64,000 bases of DNA from a virus: the IMG/VR virus record IMGVR_UViG_3300043446_003702, positions 84,329-148,328 of that record. One strand, written 5' to 3'. Shown one piece after another: positions 8,377-17,778 of this stretch. Position 1 is the stretch's first letter; the number at the start of each line of letters is the position of its first letter. The position numbers and the translations under genes were made by a program. The notes below the pieces were generated by a model. The model had not been told where the DNA came from, ran no database searches, and worked only from the letters and a program-made list of their open reading frames with translations.

Positions 8377-11052
8377 TTATGCTTCTCTAACTATGGTCTG
8401 TGTGCGTCCAGCATTGACGTAGGGGTTGGTATTCAACGGTATTGGCGCATTGTCACTGAATGCAACTGGAGTGACTCCTGACCCTGTGGGTGCTTGTGGG
8501 TAGGTTGCTGGGCCAATATTCAAGTTGTTGTTGTTCTGCAACGACGATGGTGCGCTTGATGCTCCGACACTGTTCAAAGGTGCGGATGCTATTGGTATTG
8601 TTCCAGTGTTTGTAAATGCCGCTGAAGTTTTTATATTGTTATATAAAGTGTTATTGAAATTTGTTGCCGCTGTTGTTTCTGCTGTAGCGGGTTCTGCCGA
8701 AGGTGATTGTGCATTTTGTCTGTTCAACTGAGCATTATCTGTTGTACCTTCGTTGCTTCCAGTATTGGCTGCTGCTGATTTGCCTACAGTGTTTGTGCCA
8801 TCAGGTTTGGGAAACATGTACAATGCGCCCTCAATTGTTTGTTCAAATTTTCCTTGTCTAAATTCACTCACAACCTTCTGTGCAGAATACACTGTGCTTT
8901 GTATTGGTAGTCGATCTTTTGTATTACCACCAGCATACGGATCTGCCAGTCCAGTGTTCAAATCATAATCTTTTGGACGTTGCCATGATATTTCAAACAT
9001 CACTTGCTGTGCGTCAAAATTTATGCTGCCGTCAGGTAAAAATGCCGAGTAACTGAATTCTTTAAGACTCACCCCACCAGACATACTGCCTTGTTGAATC
9101 CAAGCAGGATCACCAACAATTCGTAAATTACATGTGCCCATATCACCAGGACTGTAAAGATACTCAGCAGCATTGGCCTGTGCTTCAAGTGCGCGGGCTT
9201 CTTCGCCTTGTCTATCTTCTGTACTACTGGGAGCATAGGTATAAAACGGAATTTCTCGCATGCTTGCAGTTGTTGCCTCCCGTATAACTTCTGCCCCACT
9301 TTCGCTTTTTTTAGTACCAGTCACTGTGATATTATACAAACTGTTAAAACTGGCAGTAAAATCTATCACTGCTGTATTTTGTCCAGTGAACCAGTAAGGA
9401 TATGCTTTGTGTATGCCGCGAAACTCAGTCAATGGAAAATATTTTGAATTAAAATTTTGTAAAGGATACGGTGTGACAAAAAATACAATATCATAAGCAA
9501 AGTCATTGCGTTTTCGATCATACTTGCCCTGGTACGCTTCCATAGAAATTTCAAACCACATCATGGGCTTTTTTGTTGCATTTGGATTGGGAGCTTCTTT
9601 GTTTGTTTTGGCATCTATCACTGTCAACTGTTGATTGTAAATGTAACTGCTTTTCCTAATGGCTTGGTCAATGACCTGTACTAATTGCATACCAGAAGTG
9701 ACTGACCATTTACGTGCCACACTGTCCATGGGGTTTGTTTCTGGAGACAACGCTTGATTGGCGTTTTGACTAGGTGCGACCCCCATTGGAGTATTACTTT
9801 GAATTACAACATTGCCTGTTAATTTCAACAACGACTCGCCAATATCAAGTTCTGGATAATCTGGGTGCTTTCCAAATTCAATAGCGTAAGTGTCAGCCAC
9901 GGTATAGATGCCGTCTTTGACCAATTTTTGTTGGTATTCATTCATGGCTCCTATGACACCTTGTTTGATAGTCAATGACGAAGTGGGTGCGGTTGATGCC
10001 TTGGGCGGCGGCGGTGTTGTTGACCCAGAAATTGCTGATGGTGAGTAGTTTGGATTGCCAAATACTCCACTTAAAGAATTGCCACCAGTGGTTGTGGTTG
10101 CTCCCGGATTATCAACAGGTGCAGTTGATGACACATACTTTAAATTGTCACCTAGTAATTCACTGACTGTTTTTGCAGAAAATTCTCCATCAAAAGGTAT
10201 TGTGCCACGACGTGTGCTGCCAGCCACCCATTGACCTATGGGTGCACATTCAAAGTCATATGTGACCAGCCTTGAACTCACCTGCCAATTGATGTTTGTA
10301 ATAATAAATGGTATAAATTTTTCTACCACAGCATTGGGGTCAGTCAATCCTGTGTTGGGGTCAGCAGCACCAACAGCTATCTGATTACCGTTGATGTCAT
10401 ACCCATACCACCGTATGACCATGAGATATGCCGCGGCAGTGTAGTTTATGGGCTCATTGTTGTTGTCTACCTGAGCTACATCTTGTACAGCTCGATATAA
10501 TCTATCCAATAATGTTATATTTCCTGGTTCTACCACAGTGAATTTTAAATCAGTGACAAAATGCGGGCTTTGTGTCAGTTTGCCAGGCAAGGCATTTTCT
10601 ATAGTAATAGAATCAATGTAAAAATCTTGCGGGAATGCAGGATTGCGACCATAGTCTTCCTCCCCGTCATTGACAAAATCTGCATTGGGATCTTGGCCGC
10701 CTACTGAGCCTGATCCTTTGCCCAAAAACCCACCTTTGTTGACCGGTGCGCCACCGCTTTGAAACAACAAAAAGTATCCGTTAAGGTTCTTTTTTGATCC
10801 TCGTAAAAACGTTTGATATTGCACATTGCTCATTAGATACACACTGGCAGAATAGGTGTAACTGGCAAATCTATCTAAAACGTTTGGTTGCGGAGTAATT
10901 TCGTCAGAGGCTGAGAGATTGCCTGACACATTGGCCTGGGTTTGCGTAGCTGTAACCGTGACCTCACCCAGTGTACGGTCATCATCGTTATTGAGATTAG
11001 CCGACTGTGGTTGGTTGTCAGGATTGGACAGTTTGGGTGGAGCATCAGCCAT
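8377..11052 (-). CDS. Large baseplate hub-associated structural protein (unassigned)
   Basis: A protein of 891 residues. The N-terminal 60 residues are polar and disordered-looking. Residues 65-300 are a beta-rich domain (SVYLMSNVQYQTFLRGSKKN, then FPQDFYIDSITIENALPGK, and VVEPGNITLLDRLYRAVQD). The region near 630-760 contains GDMGTCNLRIVGDPAWIQQG, a pattern seen in tail hub proteins. The last 150 residues are Asn/Thr/Ala-rich. It starts three bases after gp53 and ends before the gp5-like gene, so it may fill the gp27-type hub role, for which no other candidate is visible in this operon. That is inference from position. Confidence 0.72.
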   Translation of the reverse strand: MADAPPKLSNPDNQPQSANLNNDDDRTLGEVTVTATQTQANVSGNLSASDEITPQPNVLDRFASYTYSASVYLMSNVQYQTFLRGSKKNLNGYFLLFQSGGAPVNKGGFLGKGSGSVGGQDPNADFVNDGEEDYGRNPAFPQDFYIDSITIENALPGKLTQSPHFVTDLKFTVVEPGNITLLDRLYRAVQDVAQVDNNNEPINYTAAAYLMVIRWYGYDINGNQIAVGAADPNTGLTDPNAVVEKFIPFIITNINWQVSSRLVTYDFECAPIGQWVAGSTRRGTIPFDGEFSAKTVSELLGDNLKYVSSTAPVDNPGATTTTGGNSLSGVFGNPNYSPSAISGSTTPPPPKASTAPTSSLTIKQGVIGAMNEYQQKLVKDGIYTVADTYAIEFGKHPDYPELDIGESLLKLTGNVVIQSNTPMGVAPSQNANQALSPETNPMDSVARKWSVTSGMQLVQVIDQAIRKSSYIYNQQLTVIDAKTNKEAPNPNATKKPMMWFEISMEAYQGKYDRKRNDFAYDIVFFVTPYPLQNFNSKYFPLTEFRGIHKAYPYWFTGQNTAVIDFTASFNSLYNITVTGTKKSESGAEVIREATTASMREIPFYTYAPSSTEDRQGEEARALEAQANAAEYLYSPGDMGTCNLRIVGDPAWIQQGSMSGGVSLKEFSYSAFLPDGSINFDAQQVMFEISWQRPKDYDLNTGLADPYAGGNTKDRLPIQSTVYSAQKVVSEFRQGKFEQTIEGALYMFPKPDGTNTVGKSAAANTGSNEGTTDNAQLNRQNAQSPSAEPATAETTAATNFNNTLYNNIKTSAAFTNTGTIPIASAPLNSVGASSAPSSLQNNNNLNIGPATYPQAPTGSGVTPVAFSDNAPIPLNTNPYVNAGRTQTIVREA

Positions 11053-11055
11053 GTT

Positions 11056-11355
11056 TTAGAATCCCAATACAGATTTGAGTGTGGTGATTTTGGGCAAGTA
11101 AATTTTGGTACCCACTGTGAAATCCAAAGGCGGTTTAGTAAGTGTATTGGGATTGCGTTGATAAAACACCCACCATAGTCGAGCATCGCCGTACAAGTCA
11201 TGCGCCAACAAATCAGGTCTATATTGATAAGTGATATTGATACTAAAACTCAAATCGTCACTTTCTTTGGGCAAAGGCCGGTCCACCATGACGTCAAGAT
11301 AAAATTGATTGTACCCTGTGGCAAAATAAGGACTGGTTGCATCATAATTGGCCAT
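11056..11355 (-). CDS. 53: Baseplate wedge protein gp53
   Basis: Ninety-nine residues from the ATG at 11355. A TTG six bases upstream would add two residues, but the ATG overlaps the gp48 stop as TAATG and is preferred. The sequence has the gp53 signature: ITYQYRPDLLAHDLYGD, then ARLWWVFYQRNPN, and a C-terminal FTVGTKIYLPK, a LysM-like pattern. T4 gp53 is longer (196 residues); short forms are usual in aquatic relatives. gp53 locks neighbouring wedges together in the baseplate. Neighbours on both sides are baseplate genes. Confidence 0.85.
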   Translation of the reverse strand: MANYDATSPYFATGYNQFYLDVMVDRPLPKESDDLSFSINITYQYRPDLLAHDLYGDARLWWVFYQRNPNTLTKPPLDFTVGTKIYLPKITTLKSVLGF

Positions 11356-12707
11356 TACCAAAACCCTCCTTTGAGCAAATTACCATTGGCAAACTCTTTG
11401 ACACTGAACTGTTGGCTGACTTGGTCCCGTGTTTGTACAGGCAGCAAACTGATTTGCACTGTAATTTTGGTAGGCACATAAGTTGAATTGTCTATGTTGT
11501 TGACACTTTGACTAACAGTTAATAATTCTTGCGGAGTGTTGGGCACTGCGCCCTTGGGTAGCAAAGCATTTCTCAGTCGATTTATCACAGCAGATATAGG
11601 ATTGTTACCACTCTGTGTTTTGGGCAAAGTATTGTTGAAATTTACATTGTAGTTGTTGGGTTTGGTTCTAATGTAATCTACATCATTGGGCAAGTTATAA
11701 TTAAAACTGCGAATCACGCAAGGGTGTGCGTTGAACTGGTACTGTCCCAGCCCAAACAAATACACCAATGGTGGCGGAGTGCCGCGCTGGCTATCTTTGC
11801 CGCCATAAAACATTTTTGTGGCCGAACGAAAAAAATGTATCACTGCCAAAAGATAATTAGCTTCAGCTGTATTTTGTGCAGTAAACACCCCAGTAATGGT
11901 AATGTCTCCCACATATGAATTTTTGTAAAAATATCCGCGATAGTTAGAATGTGTCAAATCTGTTGTGTCGTAATTGGCATTGTATGAGGTCTGTATGTCA
12001 GGCATGTATGGGAATATTACACCATCACTGTCCGCCAATGGCGCTAAAATTGACCTTTGCGTATCATCTTTGTACAGATACGTGGCGCCCGGCGCCAACT
12101 TTAATTTCACACGCCAGTCGCCATTGGCTGGAGACTGAAACTGTTCTTTAATGGCTTGTTGTTCTCGAAGTTGTATTTCTGTTGCTCGCTGCTGAGCTGC
12201 TTCAGCAGCGGCCACTGCATCTGCTGCTGCTTCTGGATTTCTAGCAGCCGCGTTGTTAAAGGCAGCGCCGCCAAATGGGCTGGTGGCGCCTGGATCTTGG
12301 GCAGCATCAACTGGTGCAGGTTGCTGAACACCAATGGCTCTGAGAACGCTCTGATTGGTGTCCGCAACAGCCACTTCACCCGGCGTTGATATTGTAATCT
12401 GGCCTTCGTTCGCTGTTGGGACTGCGGCGGCTGAACTAGGCACAGCAGGAGGTTGAAACACAGTGGGCGCAGCAGTATCTACAGGTGCGGCCACAGGCAC
12501 TGCGGGATCAGGCGGATTGCTTTGCTGGGTGAAAGATGAAATTTCTTGTTGAACAACCACAAGATCATTTAGAGCCTGACTGCGTTGAATGATCAACGCT
12601 TGCTGTTGTTGTGGCGGCGTGTCAGCTGCTGATATCTGTTGTGTGAGCCGTGCAATCTGTTGTTCTAACAGTGCTGCCTGTGCCTGTAACTGAGCCGGTG
12701 TTGCCAT
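11355..12707 (-). CDS. 48: Baseplate tail-tube cap protein gp48
   Basis: A protein of 450 residues. Residues 1-60 are a Gln/Ala-rich predicted coiled coil (LLEQQIARLTQQ), and residues 60-195 are Ala/Pro-rich. Residues 198-450 carry the conserved body: WRVKLKLAPGATYLYKDD, GVIFPYMPDIQTSY, DITITGVFTAQNTAEANYLLAVIHF, TKMFYGG and FSYNLPNDVDYIR-like stretches (here FNYNLPNDVDYIR). This matches what I recall of gp48 tube-cap proteins from T4-like cyanophages; T4 gp48 is 364 residues. It is the first gene of the minus-strand baseplate operon and faces the gp55 operon across a 110-base divergent promoter region. The ATG is preceded by AGGA. Confidence 0.75.
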   Translation of the reverse strand: MATPAQLQAQAALLEQQIARLTQQISAADTPPQQQQALIIQRSQALNDLVVVQQEISSFTQQSNPPDPAVPVAAPVDTAAPTVFQPPAVPSSAAAVPTANEGQITISTPGEVAVADTNQSVLRAIGVQQPAPVDAAQDPGATSPFGGAAFNNAAARNPEAAADAVAAAEAAQQRATEIQLREQQAIKEQFQSPANGDWRVKLKLAPGATYLYKDDTQRSILAPLADSDGVIFPYMPDIQTSYNANYDTTDLTHSNYRGYFYKNSYVGDITITGVFTAQNTAEANYLLAVIHFFRSATKMFYGGKDSQRGTPPPLVYLFGLGQYQFNAHPCVIRSFNYNLPNDVDYIRTKPNNYNVNFNNTLPKTQSGNNPISAVINRLRNALLPKGAVPNTPQELLTVSQSVNNIDNSTYVPTKITVQISLLPVQTRDQVSQQFSVKEFANGNLLKGGFW

Positions 12708-12724
12708 TTTATGTTCCTATCTCT

Positions 12725-12732
12725 TATTTACC
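12725..12732 (-). promoter_or_regulatory. Possible weak late promoter (GGTAAATA) for the baseplate operon
   Basis: Minus-strand GGTAAATA matches TATAAATA at six of eight positions, 17 bases before the gp48 ATG. It is the best late-promoter candidate at the head of the operon. A start six bases downstream would give a leader beginning AGGAAC, which contains the ribosome binding site. The match is weak. Confidence 0.28.
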
Positions 12733-12762
12733 CAAATCAAAAACCACACACTTAAAGAAAGG

Positions 12763-12790
12763 TTGACAATTGTTGTAAATGTGCTACAAT
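12763..12790 (+). promoter_or_regulatory. Sigma70-type early promoter for the gp55 operon
   Basis: A perfect -35 TTGACA (12763-12768) and a -10 TACAAT (12785-12790) are separated by 16 bases, with an extended -10 TG at 12782-12783 (TGCTACAAT). This fits the host housekeeping sigma factor rather than the phage late factor, as expected for a gene that must be made before late transcription. The predicted start is close to 12797, followed by GGAGA at 12803-12807 and the gp55 ATG at 12818. Confidence 0.8.
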
Positions 12791-12817
12791 AAGTACATAT
12801 CTGGAGAACCCCTGCCG

Positions 12818-13714
12818 ATGACTTTAATCGCAAAACCCGCACCCAAGGTCAACTACCTTAACAACCGTGACATCTTGAAGGAAATACATCTCAGCAAAAA
12901 CACCTACTGTGCATTTAGAGATCCTGTGACTGATCATCAGTTTGACATGATCCTACCCAGTGTGAGCAAAATCAATCAAAAGACCATTGCCGAAGCACGC
13001 CGCAATCGTGCTGACCGTCACAAACGTGAAACAGGTGTAGTGATTGACCCTAAAAAAATACCCAATACCGAAGTGGTTTTTCGTATCATGACCTGGGAAC
13101 ACATACCCCGAGCGCCCAAGAAAGTGCCTAAAACTGCACCCAAAAAGAAACGGATTGAGGACATCTTGGACCTTGATGATGTTACGGAAGACCCCTTGGC
13201 AGACTTGATTGACGATGTTGTGCTGGATCCCACACACATGCGAGTGAACTTTCCTCCGTTCTATCACTATCGTGTGGACGAAGACAAGAATCCTGTGCTG
13301 GTGGGCAAGAGCCACTGGCGGGGTGACTTAGACACCGGCGAATTCTGCAAGGACCACGGCAACATGACACGCAAGTTGGCCATGATGTTTTTGAAACTGT
13401 GCGAACGCTATGCCACTAGATCCAACTGGAGAGGCTACACCTACAATGAAGAAATGCGCGGACAAGCCCTGTTACAACTCAGTCAAATCGGACTGCAATT
13501 CGACGAATCAAAATCGCAGAATCCTTTTGCGTATTACACTGCTGCTATCACCAATAGTTTTACTCGCATCTTGAACATTGAAAAGAAAAATCAAAACATT
13601 CGTGATGACATTTTGGAAATGAACGGGCTCAATCCATCTTGGACACGTCAGAACTCTGGTAAAGCCAGCATGGAAGCCATGAGTGGTCCAGTTGTGACAA
13701 CCTATGAAGAATGA
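12818..13714 (+). CDS. 55: Late-transcription sigma factor gp55
   Basis: gp55 is a sigma70-family factor that directs RNA polymerase to late promoters (TATAAATA). The ATG at 12818 follows GGAGA at a good distance; the in-frame ATG at 12779 lies between the -35 and -10 boxes and cannot be used from this promoter. The product is 298 residues. Residues 160-270 hold the sigma-like core: KLAMMFLKLCERYATRSNW, then EEMRGQALLQLSQIGLQFDE and NPFAYYTAAITNSFTRILN, the region-2 pattern with aromatic -10-melting residues. T4 gp55 has 185 residues; here about 150 N-terminal residues are added, with conserved-looking LNNRDILKEIHLSKNTYCAF. The stop overlaps the next start as ATGA. Confidence 0.88.
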   Translation: MTLIAKPAPKVNYLNNRDILKEIHLSKNTYCAFRDPVTDHQFDMILPSVSKINQKTIAEARRNRADRHKRETGVVIDPKKIPNTEVVFRIMTWEHIPRAPKKVPKTAPKKKRIEDILDLDDVTEDPLADLIDDVVLDPTHMRVNFPPFYHYRVDEDKNPVLVGKSHWRGDLDTGEFCKDHGNMTRKLAMMFLKLCERYATRSNWRGYTYNEEMRGQALLQLSQIGLQFDESKSQNPFAYYTAAITNSFTRILNIEKKNQNIRDDILEMNGLNPSWTRQNSGKASMEAMSGPVVTTYEE

Positions 13715-14601
13715 GTGGCACTGTTCCCATTGTGTACAATGCCGGGGCATACGGCACCTATGTTGAATGGTGTTTGACCACACTGTGTTCTAATCAAACC
13801 ATAATTACACCATTCAATGCCAATGGCAACAGCCATGGATTCACCGGCAACTTCCTGTCAGGGCTGCAAGGTTGGCAACAGTACAAGGTCAATCGACCCC
13901 GGCACCAATTTGTCAGGCTTCACCCCAAAAATCTGGCCTCAGAATCTCTGTCTGCCAATTTGACTGAAATATTACAGTCGGCGCCGGGCATGGTTTATCT
14001 GTATCCTGACCATGATCACATGCTGTTGGTGCTGAACAACTATTTGTCAAAGTGCCATGATGACTGGTGGCTTAAAAACTTTGCCGAGGACATTGATCAG
14101 TCAAAAATTTATTCAAACTGGCAAGTTGGCAACAAGAGCATTTCAGAAATTCCTTTGTGGGTGCGCAGAGAATTTTTGAGTTTTTATCTCATGCCAGCCT
14201 GGCATGATCAAATTGAGTGGTATCATTTAGATACCTGGATGCATCCACGCTCACACAACATACTGATCAAAGATTTGCTGTTTGATTTTGAGCGTGTCAT
14301 GCGCCAATTACAACAGGCATTTGGTTTTAAGTTCGCAAGGCCAATTCAAGATTTGCTGCCCTATCATGAAAAAAACCTAGCATTGCAAGTGCATCAAACA
14401 CAAGATCAGCTGTGTCAAAACATTGTTGACTCTGTGGTGCATGGCATTGATTTTGATTGGAGCAATCAACCACTGCCCTTGGCCAGCGAGGCCTATGTTC
14501 AGTGGCAACTGAGAAATTTAGGTTATGAAATTCGATGCCATGAACTTGACAAGTTCCCCACTGATAGTGTACACTTGAAGGAACTACTCTATACCATATG
14601 A
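13711..14601 (+). CDS. Unknown protein with weak sulfotransferase-like features
   Basis: A protein of 296 residues joined to gp55 and gp47 by ATGA overlaps on both sides. The N-terminus IVYNAGAYGTYVEWCLTTL has the position and shape of the nucleotide-binding loop seen in divergent sulfotransferase-like phage proteins, though it is not a canonical P-loop. Around residues 190-210, ILIKDLLFDFERVMRQLQQAFGF resembles the family's C-terminal segment (a Leu-Leu-Asp followed by a helix ending in Phe-Gly). No signal peptide or membrane segment is seen. Function is not established; the tight coupling to gp55, gp47 and gp46 suggests early or middle expression. Confidence 0.7.
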   Translation: MSGTVPIVYNAGAYGTYVEWCLTTLCSNQTIITPFNANGNSHGFTGNFLSGLQGWQQYKVNRPRHQFVRLHPKNLASESLSANLTEILQSAPGMVYLYPDHDHMLLVLNNYLSKCHDDWWLKNFAEDIDQSKIYSNWQVGNKSISEIPLWVRREFLSFYLMPAWHDQIEWYHLDTWMHPRSHNILIKDLLFDFERVMRQLQQAFGFKFARPIQDLLPYHEKNLALQVHQTQDQLCQNIVDSVVHGIDFDWSNQPLPLASEAYVQWQLRNLGYEIRCHELDKFPTDSVHLKELLYTI

Positions 14602-15611
14602 ATCTATTTCGCAAAGCCGCAGTCTTCACAGACATACATTTTGGATTGAAGTCCAACAGCCAAACACACAATGATGATTGTCTAGCATTTGTCAAATGGG
14701 CCACTGCCAAGGCCCGGGAACAAGGTTGCGAAACATGTTTGTTCCTGGGTGACTGGCACAACAATCGTGCCAGCTTAAATATTGTTACCCTGAACTTTAG
14801 TTTACAGGCCTTGGAGCATATGAATGACAATTTTGATCAGGTATATTTTATTCCTGGCAATCACGATCTTTATTATCGAGACAAGCGCGATATACAAAGT
14901 GTGGAGTGGGCCAAACACCTACCGAACGTTGTTATATGTAATGATTGGTTCAGCAGTGGTGACGTTGTTATTGCCCCTTGGTTGTGTGGCGACGATCACA
15001 AGCGTATTCCAAAACTAACTGGTCGGTACATGTTTGGGCATTTTGAATTGCCCGGTTACTACATGAATGCCATGGTGCAGATGCCAGATCATGGCACCAT
15101 ACAGCGTTCAGACTTCCAGGCCTTTGATCATGTGTTCACCGGACACTTTCACAAACGTCAAACTGCCAACAACATCACCTACATTGGCAACTGCTTTCCA
15201 CACAACTATGCCGACGCTGGAGATGACGAACGTGGCATGATGATCTTGGAATGGGGGCAGGAGCCCACGTATCATGCCTGGCCTGATCAGCCCCGATATC
15301 GTGTGTATGGCCTGGCCAATCTCATTGACAATGCTGCCACACTGCTGGCTCCCAAAATGCATGTGCGTGTGAACCTAGACATTGAAATCTCATACGAAGA
15401 AGCCAACTTTATCAAAGAAACATTTATCCGAGATTATGGTCTGCGTGAAATGGCGTTGATTCCTAACAAAACTTCCGGTGTAGATGTAGACCTTGCGCCT
15501 GGCAATGTCAAATTTGAGTCAGTGGATCAAATTGTCACAGACCAACTCACCAACATTGAATCAGAATTCTATGACAACAAACTGTTATTGCAGATATATC
15601 AAAATTTATGA
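14598..15611 (+). CDS. 47: Recombination nuclease subunit gp47 (Mre11/SbcD-like)
   Basis: A protein of 337 residues, the nuclease half of the gp46/47 complex that resects DNA ends for phage recombination-dependent replication. Metallophosphoesterase motifs are in order: TDIHFG (11-16), GDWHNN (51-56), GNHD (87-90), GHFELPG (147-153) and GHFHKRQ (182-188), giving the expected Asp/His/Asn metal ligands. The length matches T4 gp47 (339). It overlaps gp46 by four bases (ATGA), as is usual for this pair. Confidence 0.93.
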   Translation: MNLFRKAAVFTDIHFGLKSNSQTHNDDCLAFVKWATAKAREQGCETCLFLGDWHNNRASLNIVTLNFSLQALEHMNDNFDQVYFIPGNHDLYYRDKRDIQSVEWAKHLPNVVICNDWFSSGDVVIAPWLCGDDHKRIPKLTGRYMFGHFELPGYYMNAMVQMPDHGTIQRSDFQAFDHVFTGHFHKRQTANNITYIGNCFPHNYADAGDDERGMMILEWGQEPTYHAWPDQPRYRVYGLANLIDNAATLLAPKMHVRVNLDIEISYEEANFIKETFIRDYGLREMALIPNKTSGVDVDLAPGNVKFESVDQIVTDQLTNIESEFYDNKLLLQIYQNL

Positions 15612-17371
15612 TTCAAATTAAAAATCTTTCTGTTCGAAATTTCATGAGTGTGGGCAATGCCACACAGGGCATTGACTTTGACCGTCAAGACCTTACCTTG
15701 GTCTTGGGTGAGAATCTAGACCTAGGCGGTGATGGATCACGCAACGGCACAGGCAAGACCACAATCATCAACGCCTTGAGTTATGCTCTATATGGGCAAG
15801 CATTGTCAAACATTCGCAAAGACAATCTTGTAAACAAAACCAACAGCAAAGGCATGTTGGTAAGTTTGGATTTCAGTGTCAATGGTAAAAACTACAGAAT
15901 TGAACGTGGACGCAAGCCCAATGTGTTGCGCTTCTATGTGGACAGTGAAGAACAAAGTGCCAGTGATGATGCACAAGGTGACAGCCGAGAAACACAGGAT
16001 GCCATAGAACGTGTCATGGGCATGAGTCATGACATGTTTCAACACGTTGTGGCCTTGAACACCTACACCTTGCCGTTTCTCAGTTTGAAAGCCAATGAAC
16101 AACGCACCATAATTGAACAGTTGCTGGGTATCACACTGCTGAGTGAACGTGCCGATCGTATCAAAGAACTCAACAAGGTTACCAAGGATGCCATCACCAC
16201 AGAAGAATTTAGAATACGTGCTGTGCAAGAAGCCAACCGGCGCATTGAAGAACAGATAGAAAGTCTGCGTAAGCGACAACGACTTTGGACAGCCAAGCGT
16301 GATGAAGATGTTGAAAAACTTGGTCAAGCCATTGCGGACTTAGAACACATTGACATCGACGCCGAAGTGCAGGCGCACAGAGATTTAGAAACGTTCCATG
16401 TCAAACGCAAAGCCATAGATGAAGCCAATCATTGGCTAAGACAGATTGCTGCTGATGATGTCAAACAAAACAAATTGATAGAAAAACTAAAAAAAGAAAT
16501 TGAAGCACTAGACAATCATCAGTGCTATGCCTGTGGACAAGATTTACACGACACCAAGCAAGATGAGATACGTGCCAGCAAGCAGGTCACGCTACAGGAA
16601 ACTGCACTTCAACTATTGGCCAATGACACGCAACGCCAGGAACATCAAAACACATTGAGTGAACTAGGCGAGTTAGGCACAGCCCCCACTGTGTTTTACG
16701 ACAGCCTCGAACAGGCACTGAATCATCGCAACACTGTGGAAACACTGCGCAAGGACTTGACCAGCAGAGCCAATGACACTGATCCCTACGCTGAACAGAT
16801 TGCAGACATGCAAAATCAAGCTCTGCAGTCAGTGGCATATGATGAATTAAACCGTCTCACAAGACTGCAGGACCATCAAGAGTTCTTGCTCAAACTACTC
16901 ACAAGCAAAGATTCGTTTGTACGCAAAAAGATCATTGATCAGAATTTGAGTTACCTCAATGCCAGACTCACACACTATTTGGATCGCATTGGATTGCCAC
17001 ATACTGTGAAGTTCCAAAATGACTTGAGTGTAAGCATTGAAGAACTGGGCCGTGAACTGGACTTTGATAACCTCAGTCGTGGCGAACGCAATCGACTGAT
17101 ACTGAGCATGTCATGGGCATTCCGTGATGTATGGGAAAGTCTGTACAGCCCTATCAATATACTATTCATTGATGAAATGATTGACTCAGGCTTGGACACA
17201 CAGGGTGTGGAAAATGCCTTGGCCTTGCTGAAGAAGATGACTCGTGAACGCAACAAATCAATTTGGCTTGTGAGTCACCGAGACGAACTCACCAGTCGTG
17301 TGGAAAACATACTGAAGGTTGTCAAAGAAAACGGTTTTACCAGTTATAGCACAGATGTTGATATAAAATGA
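15608..17371 (+). CDS. 46: Recombination ATPase subunit gp46 (Rad50/SbcC-like)
   Basis: A protein of 587 residues, the ABC ATPase partner of gp47. The Walker A motif is GSRNGTGKT (43-51). Coiled-coil arms at about 190-300 and 315-430 flank a zinc hook CYAC (306-309). The signature motif is LSRGERNR (489-496), Walker B is ILFIDE (518-523), the D-loop SGLD is at 527-530, and the switch His is in LVSHRDE (554-560). All expected elements are present; the length is close to T4 gp46 (560). The stop overlaps the start of the first cassette gene as ATGA, which places the cassette in the same transcript. Confidence 0.94.
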   Translation: MIQIKNLSVRNFMSVGNATQGIDFDRQDLTLVLGENLDLGGDGSRNGTGKTTIINALSYALYGQALSNIRKDNLVNKTNSKGMLVSLDFSVNGKNYRIERGRKPNVLRFYVDSEEQSASDDAQGDSRETQDAIERVMGMSHDMFQHVVALNTYTLPFLSLKANEQRTIIEQLLGITLLSERADRIKELNKVTKDAITTEEFRIRAVQEANRRIEEQIESLRKRQRLWTAKRDEDVEKLGQAIADLEHIDIDAEVQAHRDLETFHVKRKAIDEANHWLRQIAADDVKQNKLIEKLKKEIEALDNHQCYACGQDLHDTKQDEIRASKQVTLQETALQLLANDTQRQEHQNTLSELGELGTAPTVFYDSLEQALNHRNTVETLRKDLTSRANDTDPYAEQIADMQNQALQSVAYDELNRLTRLQDHQEFLLKLLTSKDSFVRKKIIDQNLSYLNARLTHYLDRIGLPHTVKFQNDLSVSIEELGRELDFDNLSRGERNRLILSMSWAFRDVWESLYSPINILFIDEMIDSGLDTQGVENALALLKKMTRERNKSIWLVSHRDELTSRVENILKVVKENGFTSYSTDVDIK

Positions 17372-17778
17372 ATTGCGTTGAGATTGCCAGTTTGACCAAT
17401 TTGGAATATGTCAAAATCAGCATTAATCAACAGATTGTGCTAGAAACACACAATTGCAAAACATTGAACTGTAAGATAGTTACATTGCCAGCAACAGTCA
17501 ATGTAGAATTTCGACCATTAAAAATTCGACCCATAGTAAGATATAACAATTTTATGTTGAATTATTGGTTGGCTGGCATACAGTTATTTGATCACCAACT
17601 TGAATTTACCATTACAGAAACGTTTTTTCAAGACTACAAGAATAAAAATATACAAGGACGGATTGACTCTCTCACTGAGTCTCAAAAAAAACTAGATCAC
17701 TATTGGGATAAATATGTTGGCATTGACAATTTACACCCAGAAATAGTTCAAAAAATCAAAAGTCTTATCAGCAAATGA
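17368..17778 (+). CDS. Small beta-rich protein of unknown function, first gene of the radical SAM/PLP cassette
   Basis: A protein of 136 residues, coupled by ATGA to gp46 upstream and to the first radical SAM gene downstream. The first 90 residues look like alternating beta strands (VKISINQQIVLE, NVEFRPLKIRP, LEFTITETFF); the last 40 are helical and charged. The strand order and the FMLNYWLAGIQLFDHQLEF stretch recall the small proteins at 20782 and 22342, but similarity is too weak to call homology. No catalytic motif is visible. Placement suggests a partner or substrate-like protein for the radical SAM enzymes; that is speculative. Confidence 0.68.
   Translation: MNCVEIASLTNLEYVKISINQQIVLETHNCKTLNCKIVTLPATVNVEFRPLKIRPIVRYNNFMLNYWLAGIQLFDHQLEFTITETFFQDYKNKNIQGRIDSLTESQKKLDHYWDKYVGIDNLHPEIVQKIKSLISK

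Noticed and set aside
12779-12817. Upstream ATG extending gp55 by 13 residues
   Set aside because: It lies between the -35 and -10 boxes of the promoter; ATG 12818 has GGAGA at the right distance.
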